Assembly: GCF_012070395.1 (NCBI RefSeq)
Contig: NZ_JAAFYS010000001.1
Span: forward strand, 1,342,001-1,406,000
Direction: 5' to 3'
Origin: Pseudoroseicyclus tamaricis
GTDB taxonomy: Bacteria > Pseudomonadota > Alphaproteobacteria > Rhodobacterales > Rhodobacteraceae
Length of the DNA: 64,000 nt
A program made the position numbers and the translations under genes. Positions 27,737 through 35,694 of this stretch are shown here, in pieces. Numbering within the stretch: the stretch's first letter is position 1; each line of letters opens with the position of its first letter. The notes below the pieces were generated by a model. The model was not told where the DNA came from. It saw only the letters and a program-made list of their open reading frames with translations, and made no database searches.

Positions 27737-28456
27737 ATGACAGAACCAGCCGATTTCGACGAAGCCTTGCGGGCGACCCTGATGACGTCTTCCGTGCCGA
27801 CGGTCGCGTCGCTGCTGTGGAAACGCGGCTTCCGGAACACGTTCCTGAAGGGGCCGGCGCCCCTCAATCCCGCCTGCACCAAGTTCGTCGGCCCGGCCCG
27901 CACGGTTCACACGCTCCCTGTCCGCGAGGACCTTCTGGAGGCGCAAAACAAGGGCGAACGGCCCAACCTGCAGGGGCGGTCGGTGGAGATCGTCCGCAAG
28001 GGGGATGTGCTGGCCGTCGCGATGGGCGGGGAGTGCGACACCGCCTTCATGGGCGACATCATGACGACGTATCTGGCCGCGAAGGGCACGGCCGCGGCGG
28101 TGCTGGATGGCGGCGTCTCCGACGCGGCGGCGATTGCCGGGATCGACATGCCTGTTTTTGCGGCAGCGAACATCCCGCGACCGCTGACCTCGCACCGGAT
28201 GGTCATGGATCTCGACGTACCGATCGAGCTGGCGGGGGTCACCGTCTTCCCCGGCGATGTCATGATGGGGGATGCCAACGGCATCGTGGTCATCCCCGCC
28301 GCCGTCGCGCCGCAGATCGCCGAGGAGGCCGCCGAGCGGGAGGCGCTGGAAGCCTTCGTCACCGAGAAGGTGAGGGCCGGGGCGCCGCTGGCGGGAACCT
28401 ACCCCCCCAGCGACGCGGTGCTGGAGGAATTTCGCGCCTCTCGCGACAAGGACTGA
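27737..28456 (+). CDS. RraA-like / 4-hydroxy-4-methyl-2-oxoglutarate aldolase family protein
   Basis: 239 residues from ATG 27737 (AAGGA 11 nt upstream); an open frame from 27650 lacks an RBS. It shows the RraA/HMG-aldolase fold: the N-terminal TSSVPTVASLLWKRGFRN helix, GDVLAVAMGGECDTAFMGDI, AVLDGGVSDAAAIAGIDMPV and GDVMMGDANGIVVIP. In this family the GG(V/C)SD segment and Asp/Arg residues hold divalent metal and pyruvate enolate. A divalent-metal aldolase or oxaloacetate-type decarboxylase is likely; a role in RNA turnover is not. Only plus-strand gene of the island. Confidence 0.88.
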   Translation: MTEPADFDEALRATLMTSSVPTVASLLWKRGFRNTFLKGPAPLNPACTKFVGPARTVHTLPVREDLLEAQNKGERPNLQGRSVEIVRKGDVLAVAMGGECDTAFMGDIMTTYLAAKGTAAAVLDGGVSDAAAIAGIDMPVFAAANIPRPLTSHRMVMDLDVPIELAGVTVFPGDVMMGDANGIVVIPAAVAPQIAEEAAEREALEAFVTEKVRAGAPLAGTYPPSDAVLEEFRASRDKD

Positions 28457-28466
28457 CCCAAGAATA

Positions 28467-29186
28467 TCACTCCTGCGCCTCACGCTCGGGCGCAGGAGAC
28501 CGGACGGGCGAGCGGTCGATCTGCATGTGATCCTTCAGAAGAGCGCGGACCTCGTCTTCATCGATGGGCCCCTGATCGATCCGGGCTTTCAGCCAGTCGA
28601 ACATCTCCCAGTGGCGTGTCACCACAAGGTTGAGATCGGTGTCGCGATATCGGGCGATATTGAAGATGATGAGCGTATGGCGGGCAATTGCCTGCCAGCT
28701 CATATAGGCGATTTCATTATGGGCCGCCTCGCAGACGGCGCGGTGGAAATCGAGGTCGCACCGAAGGATGCCGCGGAAATTATCCGTCCGCGCCGCGATT
28801 TCCATCTTCGCCAGCTGCGCCTCGATCCCGCCGAAGGAGGGGCCGTTTTCCTGCCAGCGGACGAGCGCATCCCGCCACAGGATCACCTCGAGCATCAGGC
28901 GCACCTCGTTGACCTGCGCGATCTGCTCGCGCGAGAACTCGGCCACCCGGTAGCCGCGGTGGCCGCCACCCGTGAGAATTCCCTGAGTATGCAGGATCTT
29001 GAGGGCCTCGCGCACCGGCACCCGGCTGGTCTCGTAGGTCTTGGCCAGCGTTGTCTCGACCACCCGCGTGCCGGGGCTGAGATGGCGGGCGGCCACCGCC
29101 TCGGCAATCGCGTCCGCAATCGCGGAGGTCAGAAATTCCCGCTTCGGTTTCGGAAAGCCGCCGGCTGTCGGGTCTTGCGTCGTCAT
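28467..29186 (-). CDS. GntR-family regulator with FCD domain
   Basis: 239 residues. Winged helix at about 18-85 (VVETTLAKTYETSRVPVREA, LKILHTQGILTGGGHRGYRV), then an all-helical FCD ligand domain (about 95-220) with metal-site-type Asp/His residues (DLDFHRAVCEAAHN). The FCD group usually senses organic acids or amino-acid derivatives. It is the only regulator gene in the 24-47 kb island and lies in its middle; three GntR-like operators mark the island promoters, so it is the likely local repressor. Confidence 0.92.
   Translation of the reverse strand: MTTQDPTAGGFPKPKREFLTSAIADAIAEAVAARHLSPGTRVVETTLAKTYETSRVPVREALKILHTQGILTGGGHRGYRVAEFSREQIAQVNEVRLMLEVILWRDALVRWQENGPSFGGIEAQLAKMEIAARTDNFRGILRCDLDFHRAVCEAAHNEIAYMSWQAIARHTLIIFNIARYRDTDLNLVVTRHWEMFDWLKARIDQGPIDEDEVRALLKDHMQIDRSPVRSPAPEREAQE
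28470..28498. terminator. Bidirectional hairpin between convergent RraA-like and GntR genes
   Basis: CTCCTGCGCC and GGCGCAGGAG form a perfect 10-bp stem with a 9-nt loop. It overlaps the last codons of the GntR gene and starts 14 bp after the RraA-like stop, so it can end transcription of the plus-strand gene and define the 3' end of the other. Confidence 0.6.
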
Positions 29187-29235
29187 TCGCCTCGCCCAGA
29201 AGTTTCCTGAACTGTATTGGAGGGACGGCGGGTAG

Positions 29236-30324
29236 TCACGCGGGAGCGTCCAATTCCGCGCCGCGAGGCTGCATCACCCGTCCCTTTCTGTGATCCCAGC
29301 GGCCGTGTTCGCGCAGGTGCTCGACATTCACGCAGCTGCGCAGCCGCCCCTCGCGCAGGAACTGGATCGCCGCCAGCACCGACAGGCGGCGCATATCGCG
29401 CAGGCTTTCGGGGGTAAAGAACGCGGCATGCGGGGTGATGGTCAGCCGGCCCTCGAGCCACGGCTCGCCCGCCGTCCACGCCGCGAGCAGCGGGTGAGAG
29501 CGGTCGAGCGGCTCCTCGGGCAGCACATCGAGGCCGGCGCCACTCAACCTGCCGGAGCGCAGGCCCTCTTCCACGGCATCGAGATCCATGGTGCCCCCGC
29601 GGGCGGTGTTGATCAGGATGGCGCCGGGCTTGAGGCGGGCGATGGCATCCGTATCGATGAGCGTGCGCGTGCTCTCGTTGAGGGGGCAGTGCAGGGTGAT
29701 GATGTCGGACCGGGCGAAGAGCTCGCCGATATCGTCGACCCGGCCAAGGCCGGCGCCGAGCTCCGCGCCGGCGGGCAGGTGCGGGTCGTAGAAGATCACC
29801 TCCAGCCCGAAGGCGCGGGCGCGCATGGACGTCGCCATGCCGATGCGGCCCAGCCCGACGATGCCGAGAACCTGCCCCGACAGACGGCGGACGGGGGCAA
29901 CCGGGAGGGACTTGGTGTTCCAGGAATCGTCGCGCACGAGCAGCCGGTTGTTGTAGGCGGTGGTGCCGCGCATCAGGTCGAGCATCAGCGCCATGGCGTG
30001 GTCGGCGACCTCCATCGTGCCGTAATCGGGCGTGTTGCAGACGGGGATGCCCCGGCGGGCGCAGGCATCGAGGTCGATATGGTCGTAGCCGACGCCGGCC
30101 TGCACGACGACGCGGGCCTCGTCCATCTTCGCGATGATCGCCTCGGGCAGGTGGTGGCGGCTTCGGCAGTTCACGACAGCATGGGCGCGGCGCAGCTTGT
30201 CGACCTGCTCAGGCGACGTCACCTCGCGGACGATATCGAACTGCGTGTCGGGTCCGGTCACCTCGCGCTCGACGTCGGGGTCATTGTCGAATTGCGGGTC
30301 GATGATGAGGATGCGTTCCATCAT
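29236..30324 (-). CDS. D-isomer specific 2-hydroxyacid dehydrogenase (CtBP-like)
   Basis: 362 residues from the first of two tandem ATG codons at 30324, which overlaps the aminotransferase stop. Rossmann motif GIVGLGRIGMATSMRARAFG, catalytic Arg in NTARGGTMD, Glu in VLPEEPLD and His in ITPHAAFFTPESL, the C-terminal-binding-protein subgroup. It should reduce a 2-oxo acid to a D-2-hydroxy acid with NAD(P)H, or the reverse; the GlcD-type oxidase of the same regulon could reoxidise the product. Last gene of the long operon. Confidence 0.9.
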   Translation of the reverse strand: MMERILIIDPQFDNDPDVEREVTGPDTQFDIVREVTSPEQVDKLRRAHAVVNCRSRHHLPEAIIAKMDEARVVVQAGVGYDHIDLDACARRGIPVCNTPDYGTMEVADHAMALMLDLMRGTTAYNNRLLVRDDSWNTKSLPVAPVRRLSGQVLGIVGLGRIGMATSMRARAFGLEVIFYDPHLPAGAELGAGLGRVDDIGELFARSDIITLHCPLNESTRTLIDTDAIARLKPGAILINTARGGTMDLDAVEEGLRSGRLSGAGLDVLPEEPLDRSHPLLAAWTAGEPWLEGRLTITPHAAFFTPESLRDMRRLSVLAAIQFLREGRLRSCVNVEHLREHGRWDHRKGRVMQPRGAELDAPA

Positions 30325-31472
30325 GCCGTCTCCATCGTCTTGGCAGAGCCGCCGATGGGCAGCGTCACGCCGATCTCCTCCAGCGCCTCGCACATCTGGG
30401 CCAGGATGTGCTGCATGTCCTGCTCGTAGAGATCGCCCATCACCCCGATGCGGAACGTCCCCTCAGAGGTGAGGCGTCCGGGGAAGACCTCGATGCCGCG
30501 GTTGAGCATGGCGGCGTGGAAATCCTTGAAGGAATAGGCGGGATCGGCTGGGTCGTTGAACGTCGCGATGATGGGGATCGCCACGTCGTCGGGCAGGAGC
30601 GTAGTGAAGCCCTTCTGCCGCAGCCCGTTGACGAGGATGCTCCAGTTCCTGCGGTAGCGCTCCAGCCGCGGGCCCGAGCCACCCTCGGCCGCGTGGCGCT
30701 TGCAGGAATGGGCCAGCGCGGCGACCACATGGGTCGGCGGCGTCCAGCGCCAGTTGCCGGTCTTCTGCATGAAGTCCCACTGATGGTGCAGGTCGAGAAC
30801 GGCCGAGGGGCAGCGCCCCTCCGCCGCGATCAGCGAGGACTTTTTGACGAGGACGATGGCGAGGCCCGGCGCGCTTTCGAGGCACTTGTTGGGGGAGATG
30901 AAGACCGCTTCGAGATCCAGTGCGGCGACGTCGATGGCGACGCCGCCGAAGGAGGCGACCGCATCGACCATGACCTTGATGCCGCGCTCGCGCCCGACCT
31001 CGGCGACCATCTCGACGGGGTTGAGCACGCCGGTGCCCGTTTCCGCCTGGCAGAGGACGATATGCGTGATGGCGGGATCGGCATCGAGCGCGGCCTCGAT
31101 ATCGGCGCGTGTCGGGAGGGGCAGTGTGGGGAGCTGCAGGACGGTGGTATCGACGCGCGCGGCCTCGGCGATCTCGCGCAGGCGCACGCCGTAGAAGCCG
31201 TTGACGATGACGAGCAGGCGACCGTCTTTCGGGATCAGCGTCTGGAAGCCGGCCTCGACGCCGTAGGTGGCGCTGCCCTGAAGGAGCACGCAGGCGTGCG
31301 TCTCGGTGCCGTTGCAGATCTGCAGCAGGTAATCCTGGATGTCGCGAGTCATGCCGATGTGCTCGGCGCCGCCCGGGTTGCGGTCGCGCAGCATGGCCTC
31401 GTGCGTCTCGCGCGGCACCGTCAGCGGGCCGGGCGTCAGCAGGTAATACTCGTGCCTGGGTCCTGTCGTCAT
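30321..31472 (-). CDS. Class V aminotransferase, PhnW-like
   Basis: 383 residues from ATG 31472, overlapping the HyuB stop by 4 bp. The start YYLLTPGPLTVPRETHEAML, VLLQGSATYGVEAGFQTLIP, DAVASFGGVAIDVAALDLE and PLP-lysine site FISPNKCLESAPG closely follow 2-aminoethylphosphonate:pyruvate aminotransferase. However, no phosphonatase, PhnA or PhnY gene is nearby, and the island otherwise handles cyclic amides and hydroxy acids. It may transaminate another amino compound with pyruvate. A longer open frame to 33149 is noise over HyuB. Confidence 0.87.
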   Translation of the reverse strand: MTTGPRHEYYLLTPGPLTVPRETHEAMLRDRNPGGAEHIGMTRDIQDYLLQICNGTETHACVLLQGSATYGVEAGFQTLIPKDGRLLVIVNGFYGVRLREIAEAARVDTTVLQLPTLPLPTRADIEAALDADPAITHIVLCQAETGTGVLNPVEMVAEVGRERGIKVMVDAVASFGGVAIDVAALDLEAVFISPNKCLESAPGLAIVLVKKSSLIAAEGRCPSAVLDLHHQWDFMQKTGNWRWTPPTHVVAALAHSCKRHAAEGGSGPRLERYRRNWSILVNGLRQKGFTTLLPDDVAIPIIATFNDPADPAYSFKDFHAAMLNRGIEVFPGRLTSEGTFRIGVMGDLYEQDMQHILAQMCEALEEIGVTLPIGGSAKTMETA

Positions 31473-33505
31473 GGTCGGGCCTCCTCCTTGATACGTGCGG
31501 CGACCTGCTGGCGCAGGTTGTCCAGTTCCTTCGCCAGCCGGTCTCGCGCGGCTGCCGGATCGCCGATCAGCGTCTCGATCGGCTTGCCCTTGCCGGCTTC
31601 GAGGCCCGGCACGACATTGTAGAAGATCTGCGCGCGGCGCTCGCTGCGCACCGAGGTGCCGAGCGTCATCAGAAGCGCGTTGAGCTCGGTCATGACGGTA
31701 TCGTCGAAGACGCTCTCCCATGCCTCGCGCTCGGGGCCGAAGTTGAAGCCGGCGCTGTCGCCGCGCTCCCCTTTCAGTTGTGCGCGCAGGCGTTCGGTCT
31801 CCTCGGCATCGACGAGGCCGCCGGAGAGGGCGACGCCGTAGTCGGCCCGGGCGGCCTCGGCGCTGACGTAGCCGAGGCGCACATCCGCCTCGACGTCGGC
31901 GGGGTCGCGAGCGAGCGGGTCGCCGTGGCCGCCGCCGCCGGGGGTGAGCACGGTGACGATGTCGCCCACCTTGGGGTGGTAGATGTCGATCTTGCCGAGG
32001 TCGATCTCGCCCGGAGTGCCCGGGTTGACGATGACGCGGGCCTTGGCGCCGGGGCGCCCGCCGTTCATGCCCCAGGGCGGAAAGACGAAGCGCTCCATGC
32101 CCCGCCCGAGGATGGCGCTGCCGGGCTTGGCGATGCGCACGGAGAAGGCAACCCCGGTGCCGCCCCGCCAGCGGCCGGGGCCGCCGGAATCGGTGCGCAG
32201 AGAGTAGTCGACGATGACCGCCTCGGCCTCCTCCTCGGTCTTCTCGATGGGGGTGTTGCGCTGGTTGGCGAGGCTGGAATCGCGCCCGTCGACCCCGTCG
32301 GAGCCATGGCGCGCGCCGGTGCCGCCGACGAGCGATTGCAGCACCAGCACGCTGCGCTCGCCGGTGGCCTCGTCCTGTTCGACGAGCACGAGCGGGATCA
32401 TGATGCCGCCGCTCGGCGCGGGGATGAGCTCCGGCCGCGCCGCCGCGACGGCGCCCATCAGCGCCTCGTTGACGCGGATCGCCGTGGCGCTGCGGATGCC
32501 GACGGCGGCGGGCGGCTCGGGGTTGAGGATGCTGCCGCGGGGCGCGTTGACCGTCATGTGCCGGAAGACGCCGTAGTTCAGCGGGATCGACCGGTCGTTG
32601 GAGAAGATGAAGTGCATCATCTTCAGCGTCAGCCAGGGATGCCGCTTGCCCGCGGTGGGGATGTTGTAGGCCGCCGCGACCTGCGGATCGGAGCCTGCGA
32701 AGTCGAGATGCACCTTGCCCGCCTCGACGGTCAGCTTGCAGCGAACGCGGACGGGGATCGCCGAATTGTAGTCGTCGTCGAGGAAATCCCAGAAGGAATA
32801 GGTGCCGTCGGGGATCGTCTTCTGGACGGCCAGCGCCTTCTGCGAGGCATAATCGACGACGGCCGTCTGGGCGGCGAGGAAGGTCTCCACCCCGTAGAGG
32901 TCCACGAGCTCCAGAATCCGGCGCTCGGCGACGCGCAGGGCCGCGAGCATGGCCTTGATGTCCCCGAGGTTGACGTCGGGCGTCCGGCAGTTGGCCCGGT
33001 AGAGCTGCAGGAAATCCTCGTTCAGCACGCCGGCGCGGGCGATCTTCATCGGCGGGATCTGCAGCCCCTCTTCGAAGAGGTCGCGGAAGCGCGGGGAAAT
33101 GCTGGAGGGCACGGCGCCGCCGATATCGGCGGAATGGATGAAATCCCACGCATGGGCGATGATCTTCCCCTCGTGAAAGATCGGCCGAATCAGGTGCAGA
33201 TCCGGCATGTGCGTCGCCAGCCCCTCGCTCTCGTAGGGGTGGTTGGTGATGATCACGTCCCCCGGCTCCAGATCCGGCACGCGGGCGACCGTCGGGCCGA
33301 TGTCGCTGTCGAGGAAGCCGCTGACGCCAAGCACGGCGGGATAGCAGAAGAAGTGGCCATCCGGCGTTGCAAGGGCGGTGCCGAAGTCGCCCGCTTCCTT
33401 GACGTAGGTCGTCCGGGCGGAGCGCTGCAGCGTGATCGCCATCTCTTCGGTGATGGCGGTGAACTTGTGCAGGAATATCTCCTGCAGGACGGGATCAAGG
33501 GTCAT
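31469..33505 (-). CDS. hyuB: Hydantoinase/oxoprolinase family protein, HyuB subunit
   Basis: 678 residues, about 100 longer than many HyuB proteins. The family core is clear from the start (QEIFLHKFTAITEEMAITLQ) through GDVIITNHPYESEGLATHMPD and GGTGVAFSVRIAKPGSAILG to GGGGHGDPLARDP. An extra C-terminal domain (about 575-678; NFGPEREAWESVFDDTVMTE) follows. With HyuA it performs ATP-dependent ring opening of hydantoins, 5-oxoproline or similar lactams/imides. Overlaps both neighbours by 4 bp. Confidence 0.9.
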   Translation of the reverse strand: MTLDPVLQEIFLHKFTAITEEMAITLQRSARTTYVKEAGDFGTALATPDGHFFCYPAVLGVSGFLDSDIGPTVARVPDLEPGDVIITNHPYESEGLATHMPDLHLIRPIFHEGKIIAHAWDFIHSADIGGAVPSSISPRFRDLFEEGLQIPPMKIARAGVLNEDFLQLYRANCRTPDVNLGDIKAMLAALRVAERRILELVDLYGVETFLAAQTAVVDYASQKALAVQKTIPDGTYSFWDFLDDDYNSAIPVRVRCKLTVEAGKVHLDFAGSDPQVAAAYNIPTAGKRHPWLTLKMMHFIFSNDRSIPLNYGVFRHMTVNAPRGSILNPEPPAAVGIRSATAIRVNEALMGAVAAARPELIPAPSGGIMIPLVLVEQDEATGERSVLVLQSLVGGTGARHGSDGVDGRDSSLANQRNTPIEKTEEEAEAVIVDYSLRTDSGGPGRWRGGTGVAFSVRIAKPGSAILGRGMERFVFPPWGMNGGRPGAKARVIVNPGTPGEIDLGKIDIYHPKVGDIVTVLTPGGGGHGDPLARDPADVEADVRLGYVSAEAARADYGVALSGGLVDAEETERLRAQLKGERGDSAGFNFGPEREAWESVFDDTVMTELNALLMTLGTSVRSERRAQIFYNVVPGLEAGKGKPIETLIGDPAAARDRLAKELDNLRQQVAARIKEEARP

Positions 33506-35583
33506 GATTGGGGAATCCTCGTCAGGTGCAGCGTTCCGATCCTGTCGGCCTCGGCCCGCCAGCCGGGCAGGACGAAGGTGGTGGTGTCCGGTTGCTCGAT
33601 GATCGCCGGCCCGTCGAAGGCCGAGCCATGGCCGAGATCGGCGCGCCCGAAGACGGCGGCGTCGATATCCGCGCCGCGCCAGCGGACGATGCGGCGGGCG
33701 CGCGGCTCGGCGCCCGCCGGGGGCGCATCGGGCAGCTCGCCCGAGCCGACGCTGCCGATCACGGCCAGACGCAGGGTCGAGGTGACGAGCTCGCTGCCGC
33801 GCTCGGAGAAACCGTAGAGCTTCTCGTGCTCGGCGTGGAACAGCTCGGCCGCCTCGGCGGCGGACATGTCCGCGCGCCGATCCTCGGGAATCGAGATCTC
33901 CAGCTCGTAGGCCTGCGAGGGGTAGCGCAGGCGGAAGGTCACCTCGAAGCGGTGCTCGCCCACCAGATCGCCTTCAAGCAGGATCCAGGCCTGGGCCTGC
34001 TCCTCCATCTCGGCGAGGGTGCCCTTGATCGCATTCCAGCCCGCCTCGCCGCGCGGCCCGGCGAAGCGGTGACGCGCCGTGCGCACGTAGTCGCGGCGCA
34101 CGTCGGCGAGGATGGCGCCGAGGGCGCAGAACGTCCCCGGCGCGGTCGGCACGAGGACGGAGGAGAGCTGCGCCTCGTCGGCGAGCATGCAGGCATGGGT
34201 GGCCCCGGCGCCGCCGAAGCCAAGGAGGGTGTAGTCGCGCATGTCGGCCCCTGCATGGGCGAGGAGCTTGACGATCTCGGTGCCCATCTTGGCGGTGGCG
34301 ACGCGCAGGGCCGCCTCGGCGGCCGCGGCGGCGCGATGCTCTCCCTCGAAGCCGAGCTTGGCGGCGATGACCTCCAGCGCCTCGGTCGCGGCGGCGGCGT
34401 CGAGCGTCATCTTGCCATCGAGGAAGGTGGCGGGGTCGATGATGCCGAGCGCGACGTAGCAATCGGTGACGGTCGCCTCCGTACCGCCGCGCCCGTAGCA
34501 GGCGGGGCCGGGGTCGGCGCCGGCGGAGAGGGGGCCGACCTTGAGGATGCCCTGCGCATCGACCCAGATGATCGAGCCACCCCCGGCGCCGATGGCGAGG
34601 ATGTTCACCACCGGCATCATGATCGGAAAGTCGCCGACGAAGGTCGAGGCCGTGAAGTCCGGCTCCCCGGTATGGCTGAGCGAGATGTCGGCGCTCGTGC
34701 CGCCCATGTCGAAGGTGACGATCTGCCGGCGCTCGGCGGCGCGGGCGACCCGGGTGGCGGCGACGACACCCGAGGCGGGGCCCGAGAGGATCGTGTCGAT
34801 GGGGCGGCTCTTGGCCGTGTCGAGGCTGAGCGTGCCGCCGTTGTTGGCGGTGATGTAGATCGGGCAGCCGACGCCGAGGCCGGCGACGCGCTCTGTCAGG
34901 CGGTCGAAATACTGGGTCATCATCGGGCGGATGAAGGCGTTGAGCGCCACCAGCAGGCAGCGCTCGTATTCACGCGATTCCGGCCAGATGACGCCGGATT
35001 CCACGATCAGTACGCCGGGTAGCCGGGCGCGGAGCGCGTCGCCGATGCGCCGCTCGAGGCTGCTGTCGGAATAGGCGTTGAGAAAGTTGATGGCGACGGC
35101 GTCGAACCCCTCGGCCCGCAGTGTCTCGGCAAGCGCGTCGATTTCAGCCTCGGAGGGCTCGGCGAGGATCTCGCCCTTGGCGGTCATCCGCGCTGCGAGC
35201 TCATAGACGTGGTTGCGCGGTATCAGCGGCGTCTCGCGCGGCTCGGTGAAATCGTAGGAGCTGGGCAGGCGGAGGCGGGCGATCTCCAGGATGTCGCGGT
35301 TGCCCTTTGAGACGACGAGCGCCGTGCGGGCGCCGCGGCGCTGGATGATCGCGTTGAGGCCAATGGTGGTGCCGTGGCAGATCAGCTCGATCTGCCCGGG
35401 CCGGATGCCGGCCTCGGCGATGAAATGCGCGATGCCGCGTTCAACGGCGACCGAAGGGTCGTTCGGAACGCTGGGCTGCTTGTGGAAGGTGAGCCGGTTG
35501 GTATCGGTTTCGGCAAAGACGAAATCGGTGAATGTGCCTCCGACGTCGATCCCGATCCGGTAGCGTGCTTCTGCGCTGGTCAC
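33502..35583 (-). CDS. hyuA: Hydantoinase/oxoprolinase family protein, HyuA subunit (ATPase)
   Basis: 693 residues from a GTG at 35583 (AAGAGGA upstream). The ATPase fold shows the phosphate loops RIGIDVGGTFTDFVFAE near the start and TFDMGGTSADISLSH in the middle, plus LLGFGGAGATHACMLADEAQ. It phosphorylates the amide carbonyl oxygen of its substrate for hydrolysis with HyuB. It follows the binding-protein gene in the operon after a hairpin at 35634-35660. Exact substrate unknown. Confidence 0.92.
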   Translation of the reverse strand: MTSAEARYRIGIDVGGTFTDFVFAETDTNRLTFHKQPSVPNDPSVAVERGIAHFIAEAGIRPGQIELICHGTTIGLNAIIQRRGARTALVVSKGNRDILEIARLRLPSSYDFTEPRETPLIPRNHVYELAARMTAKGEILAEPSEAEIDALAETLRAEGFDAVAINFLNAYSDSSLERRIGDALRARLPGVLIVESGVIWPESREYERCLLVALNAFIRPMMTQYFDRLTERVAGLGVGCPIYITANNGGTLSLDTAKSRPIDTILSGPASGVVAATRVARAAERRQIVTFDMGGTSADISLSHTGEPDFTASTFVGDFPIMMPVVNILAIGAGGGSIIWVDAQGILKVGPLSAGADPGPACYGRGGTEATVTDCYVALGIIDPATFLDGKMTLDAAAATEALEVIAAKLGFEGEHRAAAAAEAALRVATAKMGTEIVKLLAHAGADMRDYTLLGFGGAGATHACMLADEAQLSSVLVPTAPGTFCALGAILADVRRDYVRTARHRFAGPRGEAGWNAIKGTLAEMEEQAQAWILLEGDLVGEHRFEVTFRLRYPSQAYELEISIPEDRRADMSAAEAAELFHAEHEKLYGFSERGSELVTSTLRLAVIGSVGSGELPDAPPAGAEPRARRIVRWRGADIDAAVFGRADLGHGSAFDGPAIIEQPDTTTFVLPGWRAEADRIGTLHLTRIPQS

Positions 35584-35633
35584 TCTGTGTCCTCTTGGCA
35601 GCGCACCCGGGCTGCCCTTCCTTTTCGTGGGGC

Positions 35634-35660
35634 GTGCCGGCCCGCTGGGCGGGCCGGCAC
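35634..35660 (-). terminator. Intergenic hairpin between binding-protein gene and hyuA
   Basis: GTGCCGGCCCGC pairs perfectly with GCGGGCCGGCAC around a TGG loop, 34 bp after the binding-protein stop. The same placement is seen at 15761-15794 in another ABC operon. It probably sets the ratio of binding protein to downstream enzymes by partial termination or RNA protection. Confidence 0.65.
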
Positions 35661-35694
35661 ATGTGTCACTGCGTGATCCGCGGGGGCCGCTGGA

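Noticed and set aside
27737-28456. RraA as ribonuclease E inhibitor
   Set aside because: Family name only. The longer form, the aldolase-type motifs and the catabolic context favour an aldolase or decarboxylase role.
24131-31472. Classic phosphonate (2-aminoethylphosphonate) degradation cluster
   Set aside because: Only the PhnW-like gene suggests it. No phosphonatase, PhnA, PhnY or phosphonate-type transporter is present.
31473-33149. N-terminal extension of the PhnW-like gene to a 942-codon frame
   Set aside because: The extension lies wholly inside hyuB in another frame. ATG 31472 has the family N-terminus and the usual 4-bp overlap.
31778-33817. Plus-strand open frame of 679 codons opposite hyuB
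   Set aside because: Same antisense artefact; also seen at 35788-37473 and 44681-47032. No RBS, no recognisable domain.
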